A stretch of DNA of 64,000 nt from Effrenium voratum (lineage: Eukaryota; Sar; Dinophyceae; Suessiales; Symbiodiniaceae): positions 202,610-266,609 of the forward strand of contig CAUJNA010002902.1 of NCBI GenBank assembly GCA_963377175.1, read 5' to 3'. Positions 20,456 through 30,402 of the stretch are shown piece after piece (position 1 is the first letter of the stretch; every line of letters starts with the position of its first letter). The notes under the pieces were generated by a model, which did not search any database, had not been told where the DNA came from, and saw only the letters and a program-made list of their open reading frames with translations. Made by a program: the position numbers and the translations under genes.

Positions 20456-20549
20456 GAGCAAGAAAGCTATCAGGAGGGCGGCTCGGCTTTCAGCGGATCC
20501 TACTCACAACATGCTTTCTGCTTCACATGACTGTTGCACATGCTTCCAT
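20456..20549 (-). repeat. Split direct repeat A1 (5' end of the DIRS-order element)
   Basis: 94 bp identical to 13944-14037. It marks the 5' boundary of the element, and 43 bp separate it from the ORF1 ATG. Promoter activity would be expected here by analogy, but no motif is identified. Confidence 0.9.
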
Positions 20550-22025
20550 ACACCATATTTATCACATCCACCTGTGCCCTCAGACTGCTGCAACGTCAGC
20601 AGGACGGTTGAAGTGAGTGCATTCATTCGTCAAGCTGGTGGTAGTGGGATGCTTGGTTGCAATAGCCATGCCCTGATTGACGGGACGTTTGGAGTGTGAT
20701 GCTTGATCAAAAGAACCAGCCCGAGCTGGGTAACCACGCTCTACTGCTACGACGTGAATCCTAAATCATAAAGTCAGCTGTTGAACAAAGGGCTCCGCCA
20801 ACAAGTAACGAATTCACAAGGGCGATGGATCAACACCGCCTTTACCAATCAGGTTCGCAATGATTGACTCCAGGGCCACCCCGCTGTTGTGCGAGGGTTG
20901 CTTTTTGGTGCTTGAAATCGACTCATGGGTGATTTTCAAAACAAGCCCCCTAATGGCTGGATTCCTTCTGCCCCCCCGTTTCAAGCAAGGGTTGAAAAAC
21001 AGCCCGGCGGCTCCTTCCTTGCGGGGCCTTTCGGGGCCCAGATGCTGACAAGAAGCCTCGAGATCGTGGTGCTTCCTGGGTGCAAGGGACTCATTGCTCT
21101 CAGGCCCAGCCCCGGACGTGGCCATGTAATTTTTTGGTGTCCAAAGATGGCAGTCATTGACACGTCAGCGGATTGGACTGGCTGCTAAGCACATTAAAGC
21201 CATTGTGCAGCCCTTAACAAAAGCCGACAGCTTGCACCTGGTTGCCCATCCCAACTCCCGCGACTCCAAAAAAACCAGGGCGCTGCCGCAGAATTCGGCA
21301 AATCGCCAGGTCCCCGAAGAGCGCGTCGTAGAGCTGCCCTGCTGAAGCGGCCGAACAAATACGCATGCGCCCATGACAAACACATAATTTGGGTTTGGAC
21401 CTCGCAACCCCAGCCCAATTTCTCAAGGGGCCTCCATAACATCAGTGATTGGAAAACTCCGTTTGTTTGCAAAATGTGGTTTGGAACCTCCAACCACCAG
21501 AGGTCTTCAGAGATTACCTGAAAGAAGGGAGACCATGGAGACCCAAGCAACAGGCCTCGTTCTACTCCAGGCAAGGTCCGAATGGATCACTGGAAACATG
21601 TCGAAAAATGAGGGTCAATAATTATGTCAGAGTCACGCGACAAGCTTCAACTTCAATCGATTCCTTGCCTGGTCTGGGAACGAGCTGAGCATAGGTTTTG
21701 CCGCACGTGCGAGGGTCACTGGCGTGGGCTGCACATGTCTTTTCTCGAATGCGTTGTCAAGGGTTCTTCCGGTAAGATCGCCCGTTTCTTGCACAGAGAG
21801 ACGGGCAAAAGCGCAACATGTCAAACAACACACAAAGACTGCGCAAAGCGCAGCTCTTCCGTCGTGCGTAAACGTGAAACATCACGCTGAGATGTTGCAA
21901 AAAGCTGCAGTTTGCCGAGTGTTCAAGATTCCCGCGCAACCCCTGCGGGGATTCCACGATCAATGGGGTCGATGTGCAACAACTACCCAGCAGACTGAAA
22001 ACCGCGCGTGTCTTGCTCATCATTT
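20550..22025. other. Spacer, nothing recognised
   Basis: Only short unsupported ORFs are present. This is the genomic flank of the DIRS-order insertion. Confidence 0.4.
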
Positions 22026-22370
22026 GAGCTGGAAAAAAAACCGTATTAAAACTCTTATCCCAGGATGTTTTCATTGCAAATCCAAGCGGCGGTCTTCATA
22101 AGAGTGAGGTCCCCCAAAACATGCCCCTTAAGTGTATGAGGTCTCAGGTGTGTACACCGCTGCAAATTGTTGCTGGCTGCTGCTGCTGCGGCTGCTGCTG
22201 CTGGCTGCTGCTGCTGGCTGCTGCAACTCATTGCTGGGATCTGCAGAAACAAAGAAAATGCAAACTACAGAAATGGGCCACTCCTGATCCAAGGCATCTA
22301 CGACTTGCGCGCGACTTGCGCGCGACTTGCGCGAAAAATTTAGCAATCTTCCGGATTCTTTCGACAATGC

Positions 22371-22419
<49 letters not shown>

Positions 22420-22590
22420 TCATCACTGCGTCACTTGCGCTTCACTTGGGCTCTACTTGCGCGGCCCCATGTTTGACTTGCGCGGCCGCTCCTGCAACAC
22501 ACTCCTGCCATTCAAATTACAAGCGGCGGTGCAGCTAATTTGATAGGTCCAAAAGACCTGGGATCATGCCTTACATTGACACATACAACG
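22026..22590 (+). repeat. Dispersed repeat, copy 2, with CTG and GAT expansions
   Basis: Same family and orientation as 9721-10212. It differs by a CTG-rich insert (about 22171-22225), an ACTTGCGCGCG repeat, and a GAT tract of about 15 units (22372-22416) where copy 1 has three. Confidence 0.78.
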
Positions 22591-22889
22591 GGTTTTTGTT
22601 GTTCGACTCATTTGCAGTCGTCAACCTCATTTGCCACTGGTCAAGAAAGCGTCAACAACAAAATTTACAGAATCATCCACTACGTATGCACTTCAATTTC
22701 CTTTGCCAAACAAATAAACAAATGGCAGCTTCAAGAACAACGAGTCGGGCACCTAAAGAATACGCTTGGCAGTCGAAAACAAGTCCAAAAGCTTTGCTTC
22801 CCTGCCCAGCAGATGTTCGAGCCCAGGATCTCAGTGGTGGATACAGTGGATACACTGCTGAGCGGGCGTGCTTTCCATTTGTAAGCAAA

Positions 22890-23008
22890 GGTGCTTGCGG
22901 CGTGGTCGATGTGCAAAACCCCGAGCGCTTTACAGCTTTGCAACATCTACGCGCGACTCTCTGCATGAATCGGCGTGGACGATGTGCAAAAGCCCGTGTG
23001 CTTTGCTA
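22890..23008 (+). repeat. Short tandem duplication (~70-75 bp)
   Basis: CGGCGTGGTCGATGTGCAAA and CGGCGTGGACGATGTGCAAA begin two adjacent related units (about 22898 and 22971), each followed by a CG...GCTTT segment. A related GGGTCGATGTGCAA occurs at 21967. Confidence 0.45.
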
Positions 23009-23084
23009 GATTTCTGTGCTCAAGGATGAGTCTTCACAAGTGGTCTGTCTCGTTCATTATTTGCGAGAACTTACGCGGACAAGC

Positions 23085-23280
23085 TTGCATCAATAGCTCG
23101 CAGCTTGCATAGAGAGAAACTTGCTTGCAGGTGTTGCACAAAGAAATCGTGCAGAGAGACGTTGCACGGAAAGCTTGCTCATTGAAAACTTGCACAACAA
23201 ATGCACAAAGACACACACACACACACACAAAGCAGCTTGCGCAAAGAACTTGCACACGAAGAAACTTGCATGGAGACGTT
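23085..23280 (+). repeat. Degenerate ACTTGCA/TTGCAC-rich repeat with a CA tract
   Basis: About ten ACTTGCA, TTGCACAA or AAGCTTGC motifs lie within 200 bp, with a (CA)n run at about 23212-23228. The period is irregular, near 15-25 bp. No product is suggested. Confidence 0.45.
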
Positions 23281-23449
23281 TGAATACAGAATGAGAATCC
23301 ACGTGGGAATGTTGTGAACCTGGAGATTCATTCTCCGGCCTTCTCCTAGGCGTTTTGGCTTTCTGGTAGTGTTGGGTGTGTTGGGCGTTCTAAGTGATTT
23401 CTAGGAGGTTTGGGAGACACCAAAACACCTAAAAACGTGTTGTTCCTCT

Positions 23450-23640
23450 TAAAAAAAAACAAAACAAAAAACAAAAAAAACTATGCCGGGTTTTGCTGGC
23501 GTGTTGAAGGTAATTCTGGGCGGGGAAAACCTACAAAGGGAGCAATTCTGAAATCTGACGTGCCAAATCAACAAAATATAGGACTTTTTAGTAGTTTTGG
23601 GCGACTTCACCCCCCCCCCCCCCAAAAAAAAAGAAAAGAA
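23450..23640. other. A-rich and poly-C/poly-A tracts
   Basis: A run of A with CAAAA interruptions (23450-23482) and a C14/A9 junction (about 23610-23632). Such runs are error-prone in sequencing. Confidence 0.8.
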
Positions 23641-23688
23641 AAGGGGCAACCTGCAAGGCCCTGAGACACAAACACAGGCTCGCCGGTC

Positions 23689-23797
23689 CTTGCTGCTCTC
23701 GTCGTCGGAACTCCTCCTTGAAGTGGTCCTTGATCTTGGCGATCACCTCCTGTGCGCGCAAAGCGCCCGGCTTCGTCTTCGATTCGACCTTTACCAG
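23689..23797 (-). CDS. Candidate exon, unknown charged helical protein
   Basis: An acceptor (CTAAATCAG) on the minus strand leads into an open segment LVKVESKTKPGALRAQEVIA followed by KIKDHFKEEFRRREQQG. It has strong G/C third-position bias and looks coding. The donor is ambiguous; AAG/GACC would be a GA donor. The peptide resembles a coiled or helical linker, and no family is recognised. Confidence 0.35.
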
Positions 23798-24281
23798 CTG
23801 ATTTAGATGGAGCATCTCCTATTCTTTCTTGCATGTGATGTTTTGTGTTTGTTACGGATGTATACTTCAAACAATGGGTACTATCGTTACTATAGGGTTG
23901 TGGAGGAATGTGGAGAGTAGCCGAATAGTTGTTTCAAAATAGTTTAGATGAATAGAACCGGGGGGTGGTCAGCCTGGGTGATAGAACAATTATGTGCACT
24001 TGCTTAGCCCTCATGTTAGGGGGCAAATGGTTGCTGATTCACCGCGCAAGGGCCCCTACCCCAAACATCTACCCAAGGGCAAAAAGGGCCATACAGCGAC
24101 TCTAGACACGACGCATCAAAAAACAAATACGATATGACAAACCTACTCTGATTTTCCTTCGGGGCAATTGGTGTGTTTAGGGTAGTTGGAATCCTCTCTG
24201 TAGTCACCCCCATGGCTGCCCCAGCCATGGCCGCTCCCAGTGTTCAGGAAATCCTCTTCAAAATGTGGGGCAAGCCCTGAC
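23798..24281. other. Spacer, nothing recognised
   Basis: No coding or RNA signal was identified. Confidence 0.4.
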
Positions 24282-24428
24282 CTGTACACGTTCCCAGGGC
24301 TATGACTTCAAGTTGCGACGAGATGCGCAGGTTTCCATTAGCAGTGGATTCAGTGGATGCTGGAATTTCCGGTGGCAACCACAAACATGCTTCCATTTCA
24401 AGCGGGACCTCGGCTTTTGAGCCAACTT
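24282..24428 (-). CDS. Candidate exon, possibly arrestin-like
   Basis: An acceptor (ATGCAAACAG) and a GT donor (TGTACAG/GTCAGG) bracket 147 nt of open minus-strand sequence containing AEVPLEMEACLWLPPEIPAS and GNLRISSQLEVIAL. The 'LPPxIPxS...LRISSxLEVxA' pattern recalls the C-terminal domain of arrestin-like proteins, but this is one short exon and the match is only by eye. Confidence 0.28.
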
Positions 24429-26084
24429 CTGTTTGCATATTCGTCCTGCTCGTCCGGCCCCGGCAGCGCATCAGATGTCACAGAGGCCATCAAGCCATAG
24501 CGATGCGCTGGCGCTGGGCTGTCACTGGCTGCAAAGTGTCAAACGGATGAGTGTAGCAGGCACGCCCCTTTCCCCAGGAATTCAGGGGGCAAGCGAGCTT
24601 GCTGAAATTTCACGAAACTTCCCCGGCCGCACAATCCACTGACTGCAGTGAATCACCATCAGCAATGGACAGCATGACCGGAGTCTATGGTTCATTGGTG
24701 GAAGTCAGGCACAAACTGCACAGCCATTGTCTTCACAAAACTTGCCCCGCTGCTAGTCACCGCTAGTCACATGGTCTTGTACGCGCTCCTGCGCGGTTCA
24801 AACTGCTTGGGCCATTGGCCAGCACATTCGCCGTTGCAAGCAGCGGGAGGTGAACGACGCAAGGCCCTGCCAACGGCACAAGAGGAAGCCAACCAGGTGG
24901 CAAGCAAAGAGAGCCAACCTGACCGGGCCATGGCTAAAATTGAACCCAGGATAGCAACAATTGAACCAAAGGGTCGGCTTTGGACAACAAAGCGCTTGAA
25001 GATCTTGAGGTTTCACCACTTGCGGGTCATGTTAGGCCGTATCATCCACGGGTTCCTTTCAAAATGGCTCACTCCCGCCCACTGACCCTTCGACCATCCA
25101 ACTGGCCCTTCGATGGCCAAGGGCGCGACACATAAGGCGACACCATACGAGCGTCGGGGCCTGAGGCAAGCGAGGCGTTTTGGAATGCCTGGAGGGTATT
25201 TTCCGCGTTTTCGCCTGGATGTAGTTCGGTGGTGGCAATCATTTTGGCGATAGGTGAAACCGTACGAGTGAAAGGATTGATCAATCGCTCTGAACACGTG
25301 GAAGAGAAACGCTTTGGCCTACAGCTGTGGGAACTGACGTGCATTTTTAGTTTTGCTTGGCTCAGCACACAATGGTGTCGAAAGTGTAGTGTTGAACGTG
25401 TAGTGACTGCTGGAAAAGGCCACCTCATTAGACATCCCGGTGTTCGCAGGGAGGAGGCGACCTTTGGCATTTGAACTATCCCCAGGATCATTTGTACCCT
25501 GCAAGCGGCTTAGCTCTTCAAGGGTTTGCGGTTTGGGGTGTAGGCCACGGATGGGTCCAGAGTGGAAGATTGCTTTTACGTTGGCGCGAGGCCCCTGAAC
25601 CTGTGCAGGACCTTCAGATCTTAGCTGGAACGATTCAAGAGTAGGCCCGCAGAGGCCACAACAACTATTGACCGAGGACAAACGCCACGCAAGTGGCTGC
25701 CCCGTCCGGAGTGCGCAACGTACGCTCAGACAAAGCTACTTGACGGCTAAGCAAACCGTTGGATGCAGGAATGCTGCAAAGTGGGGCATGGTGGAACCGG
25801 CCGTGGACTTGCGAGCCTTTGGAGTCTGGTGAACGGTCGGGGCATGTTTCCGAGTGGAAATGGCCCATTCCTAGGGGAAGGGTCGACCCTGCGTCACAGC
25901 TCGCTGCCATTTGATAGTGTGGCCGACCACGCTGTGACAGGCCTGATGACACTCATCTCCTGCTTTTGTGGCATCCCATTGTGTAAACCCTGGCGTTCCC
26001 GGGGGTGTGGGTAGTAATCTTCGACTAGCGGGGGAGCGCCGCCATCAGCCCCTCGGTTCGTGAAGCCCAGCTTGAAGACGTACC
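24429..26084. other. No gene recognised
   Basis: Several ORFs of 70-140 codons on both strands lack domain signatures and overlap one another. None is supported. Confidence 0.4.
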
Positions 26085-26188
26085 GTGGACGGACAGAGTC
26101 ATGCACCACCTAAGAAACCCTGGAAGGATGATTCCCCTGTAAATGCCAACGGACAATGGACTCAAAGTGGTGCAGGATTTCGTCCATC
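26085..26188 (-). mobile_element. Second member of the GATGGACGAAATCC foldback MITE family
   Basis: Inverted relative to 10777-10860. It shares TGCACCACCTAAGAAACC, GATTCCCCTG and the right end GCAGGATTTCGTCCATCC. The left end is degraded to GTGGACGGACAGAGTC. Confidence 0.62.
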
Positions 26189-26545
26189 CACAGTGTCCCT
26201 GTTCTGCTCGACGGATCTTCTTTTGACAAGCCGGTCATCCAAGGGATTTCGGCACTGTGACAGTTCAGCTCAAAACACGAGAATTTGCAACTGAAAGGAA
26301 CGACATTTCTCTTCTGCTACAGTGGTCAAACGGACATGTCTTGTCAAAACCCTTAGATTGGTTCACGGGACTCGCGGCACGCTCCTCTGATAGAATCTCC
26401 AAAATAAGAGCCCCCGAAGACCTTTGGAGGAACGCAGGGCAACCGGGAGGTTCAGGAAAGGGGCGTTGAATCCTACGCACCCGTACTGGGAAAGCAAACC
26501 AACCCCCTCCCGCGCCCGCCGTGTTTTTGCTTGATTTTGAGTGAC

Positions 26546-26664
26546 CCTGCAAGAGGAACAAGAGTACCACTGCAGGGGACCCATCAAGCTCTGGGCGGCC
26601 CGACTGGATGACCGATCCCGCTGCTCATGCACAATGTGCTCAAGCCGTGCGGTCGTGCGCATGC
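26546..26664 (-). CDS. Candidate exon, unknown protein
   Basis: An acceptor (CGCTCTCGCAG) and a GT donor (TGCAGG/GTCACT) flank 119 nt of open sequence with MRTTARLEHIVHEQRDRSSS and then MGPLQWYSCSSC. Codon bias is exon-like. The paired Cys may bind metal. The family is unknown. Confidence 0.33.
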
Positions 26665-26819
26665 CTGCGAGAGCGAGCTCGCCAGGGAGTTGCCTATCCA
26701 AAGGTTAGTAGTAGATGTCCTGAACATCACCCCAACCCCCTGTTTCAAATCCGCCGACCCTTTCTCTAAAAAGGGGAGGCGCACGGGAAGGGTAGTTGGC
26801 GCATAAGTATATCCAAAGT

Positions 26820-27580
26820 TTCATCCTCATCAGCATCAGCAGCTGCAGCTACGATAAATGTTATCGTCACGGTCATCGTGATCATCATCATCCTTATCAT
26901 CATCTCTTTCTTATTCTCTTATCCTTATCATCATTATCATCATGGTTGTCGTCATCTCTTATCAGGCAGCATTGGTGATGCAGAGGATGCTGCGAGGATC
27001 GTTACCAGCACAGCCGTTAGTGATGCTAAGGATGCTACGATGATAGTTATCACCCTTGTCATCATCTTTATCATCATCTGACCATCACCTAGCATCATCT
27101 CATATCTTACTATATATAGAAACCAAAAGGGACGTTAGACATCCTTGGCAACGCAAAGGATGCGATGATGATAGTTATCAAGGAACAAGTACTGATGCAG
27201 AGGATGTTGTGATGATAGTTGTCATGACGCGGATGATAACGATCCTCACGCCCCCATTCTCATCATGGTCGTCGTCATCTCTCATTAGGCAGCATTGGTG
27301 ATGCAAAGGATGCTGCGATGATCGTTATCACCACAGCCGTTAGTGATGCTAAGGATGCTACGATGATAGTTATCATCCTTGTCATGATATAAGATGATGC
27401 TAGGTGATGATCAGATGATGATAAAGATGATGACAAGGATGATAACTATTATCGTAGCATCCTTAGCATCACTAACGGCTGTGGTGATAACGATCATCGC
27501 AGCATCCTCTGCATCACCAATGCTGCCTGATAAGAGATGACGACGACCATGATGAGAATGGGGGTCATCATCATCATCAT
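26820..27580. repeat. ATC/ATG-rich satellite, ~325-bp unit
   Basis: Units contain GCAGCATTGGTGATGCAGAG, ACAGCCGTTAGTGATGCTAA, ATCATCACCTAGCATCATC, TACTATATATAGAAA and GGACGTTAGACATCCTTGGC. Related units recur at about 29470-30200 and 39001-39700. It is rich in GAT/ATC trinucleotides. The apparent His/Met-rich ORFs are repeat artefacts. Confidence 0.85.
27251..27564. repeat. Large palindrome, 135-bp arms, 44-bp spacer
   Basis: 27251-27385 (CCCCCATTCTCATCATGG ... CATCCTTGTCAT) is the near-perfect reverse complement of 27430-27564 (ATGACAAGGATGATAACT ... ATGAGAATGGGGG). The spacer is itself the inverted form of a segment present in the neighbouring unit. This is an inverted satellite unit able to form a hairpin or cruciform. 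Confidence 0.85.
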
Positions 27581-27584
27581 CATC

Positions 27585-29460
27585 ATCACGGTGCTTATCA
27601 TCATCATCTTCTTCGTCATCGTCCTTATCTTTTTTATATACGTTTCAAGTGTCCCGTTAGACCCGATTTGAGATGCAGAAGATGCGCGGACATGATTATC
27701 ATGATGACTGCTGGTGATGCTGAGGATGCGTCATGATGATTATCATGTCAGTTCATCATCATCATCATCATCATTCGTCATCGTCCTTATCTTTTTTTTA
27801 TATACGTTTCAAGTGTCCCGTTAGACCCGATTTGAGATGCAGAAGATGCGCGGACATGATTATCATGATGACTGCTGGTGATGCTGAGGATGCGTCATGA
27901 TGATTATCATGTCAGTTCATCATCATCATCATCAGCATCATCACGGTGCTCATCATCATCATCTTCTTCGTCATCGTCCTTATCTTTGTTATATACGTTT
28001 CAAGTGTCCCGTTAGACCCGATTTGAGATGCAGAAGATGCGTGGACATGATTATCATGATGACTGCTGGTGATGCTGAGGATGCGTCATGATGATTATCA
28101 TGTCAGTTCATCATCATCATCATCATCAGCATCATCACGGTGCTTATCATCATCATCTTCTTCGTCATTGTCCTTCTTTTTTTATATACGTTTCAAGTGT
28201 CCCGTTAGACCCGATTTGAGATGCAGAAGATGCTCGGACATGATTATCATGATGACTGCTGGTGATGCTGCGGATGCGTCATGATGATTATCATGTCAGT
28301 TGGTGTTCGTCATCATCATCTTCTTCGTCATCGTCCTTATCTTTTTTTATATACGTTTCAAGTGTCTCGTTAGACCCGATTTGAGATGCAGAAGATGCGT
28401 GGACATGATTATCATGATGACTGCTGGTGATGCTGAGGATGCGTCATGATGATTATCATGTCAGTTCATCATCATCATCATCATCAGCGTCATGATGAAT
28501 ATCATGTCAGTTGGTGTTCATCATCATCTTCTTCGTCATCGTCCTTATCTTTTTTTATATACGTTTCAAGTGTCCCGTTAGACCCGATTTGAGATGCAGA
28601 AGATGCGTGGACATGATTATCATGATGACTGCTGGTGATGCTGAGGATGCGTCATGATGATTATCATGTCAGTTCATCATCATCATCATCATCATCATCA
28701 CGGTGCTCATCATCATCATCTTCTTCGTCATCGTCCTTTTCTTTTTTATATACGTTTCAAGTGTCCCGTTAGACCCGATTTGAGATGCAGAAGATGCGCG
28801 GACATGATTATCATGATGACTGCTGGTGATGCTGAGGGTGCGTCATGATGATTATCATGTCAGTTCGATGCCATATATCATGTCATTTCATCATCATCAT
28901 AATGCAGAAGATGCGTGGTCAGATTATCATGATGACTGTGGTGATGCTGAGGATGCGTCATGATGATTCTCATCATCATCATCTTCTTCGTCATCGGTGT
29001 TCTTACATCATTTTTGTATATCGTCCGTTTCAAGTGTACGTTAAGTGTCCCGTTAGACCGATTTGAGATGCAGAAGATGCGTGGACATGATTATCATGAT
29101 GACTGCTGGTGATGCTGAGGATGCGTCATGATGATTATCATGTCAGTTCATCATCATCATCATCATCAGCATCATCACGGTGCTTATCATCATCATCTTC
29201 TTTGTCATCGTCCTTATCTTTTTTTATGTACGTTTCAAGTGTCCCGTTAGACCCGATTTGAGATGCAGAAGATGACGTGGACATGATTATCATGATGACT
29301 GCTGGTGATGCTGAGGATGCGTCATGATGATTATCATGTCAGTTCATCATCATCATCATCATCATCATCAGCGTCATGATGATTATCATGTCAGTTGGTG
29401 TTCATCATCATCTTCTTCGTCATCGTCCTTATCTGTTTTTATATACATTCAAGTGTCCCG
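27585..29460 (+). repeat. ~190-bp tandem satellite, nine units
   Basis: Each unit holds TTAGACCCGATTTGAGATGC, GATTATCATGATGACTGC, a (CAT/ATC)n tract, TTCTTCGTCATCGTCC and TATATACGTTTCAAGTGTCC. The marker GATTTGAGATGCAGA recurs near 27662, 27828, 28020, 28213, 28379, 28585, 28777, 29058 and 29255. Length varies mainly through the CAT tract. Confidence 0.9.
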
Positions 29461-29469
29461 TTATATAAA

Positions 29470-30200
29470 AAAATCAAAAGGGACGTTAGACATCCTTGGC
29501 AATGCAAAGGATGCGATGATGATAGTTATCAAGGAACAAGTAGTGATGCAGAGGATGTTGTGATGATAGTTTTCATGACGCGGATGATAACGGTCATCAC
29601 GCCCCCATTCTCATCATGGTCGTCGTCATCTCAGGCAGCATTGGTGATGCAGAGGATGCTGCGATGATCGTTAGCATCACAGCCGTTAGTGATGCTAAGG
29701 ATCCTACGATGATAGTTATCACCCTTGTCATCATCTTTATCATCATCTGATCATCACCTAGCATCATCTCATATCTTACTATATATAGAAATCAAAAGGG
29801 ACGTTAGACATCCTTGGCAATGCAAAGGATGCGATGATGATGGTTATCAAGGAACAAGTAGTGATGCAGAGGATGTTGTGATGATAGTTGCCATGATGCG
29901 GATGATAACGATCATCAGGCCCGTGCCACTATCATCATGGTCGTCGTCATCTCTTATCAGGCAGCATTGGTGATGCAGAGGGTGCGGCGATGATCGTTAT
30001 CATCATAGCCGTTAGTGATGCTAAGGATGCTACGATGATAGTTATCATCCTTGTCATCATCTTTATCATCATCTGATCATCACCTAGCATCATCTCATAT
30101 CTGCCTATATATAGAAATCAAAAGGGACGTTAGACATCCTTGGCAATGCAAAGGATGCGATGATGATAGTTATCAAGGAACAAGTAGTGATGCAGAGGAT
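29470..30200 (+). repeat. ~325-bp satellite, second block
   Basis: Two to three further units of the satellite seen at 26820-27580. They repeat at 39001-39700 as part of the gap-flanking duplication. Confidence 0.85.
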
Positions 30201-30202
30201 GT

Positions 30203-30245
30203 TCAGCTGGATGGGCGCATTCTTGATTCTCCGGTGCGGCGTTCG
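30203..30245 (-). repeat. Half unit of the 52-kb hairpin repeat
   Basis: CAGCTGGATGGGCGCATTCT and TGATTCTCCGGTGCGGCGTTCG are the exact reverse complement of part of the unit tandemly repeated at 52228-53030. The second arm of the hairpin is missing. Also present at 39711-39752. Confidence 0.85.
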
Positions 30246-30402
30246 GGAAAGCCAAAGCCACACGGAATATGAGCCGCAGGGCTGTGGCAAAACCACTGAT
30301 ATCACATAGATGGGGCAAGGGGTGTTGGCGCCTCATCTAGGCCAGGCTTTGACATTGTGACATGTTGAAGGGCATGACGGGCAGCTAGATTCAAGCCCTA
30401 GA

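Larger units (their letters stand above)
13678..20549 (-). mobile_element. Intact DIRS-order (PAT/Ngaro-like) tyrosine-recombinase retrotransposon with DNMT domain
   Basis: On the minus strand the order is repeat A1, gag-like ORFs, RT/DNMT-like/RNase H polyprotein, tyrosine recombinase, repeat B1, repeat A2, repeat B2. This A1-ORFs-B1-A2-B2 layout is the split-direct-repeat signature of PAT/Ngaro-type elements. The two A copies (94 bp) read as identical. The two B copies (221 bp) differ at one visible base (ACC-A/G-ACATC near 13828 and 14185). ORFs overlap by 4-70 nt in different frames, as usual in the order. The near-identity of the repeats and the long intact ORFs argue for a recent insertion. 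B1 and A2 abut and share CAT, consistent with integration through a circular intermediate. No target duplication is expected or seen. Confidence 0.88.

Noticed and set aside
26796..29667. His-rich or Ser/Ile-rich ORFs in the ATC satellite
   Set aside because: They are translations of CAT/ATC repeats.
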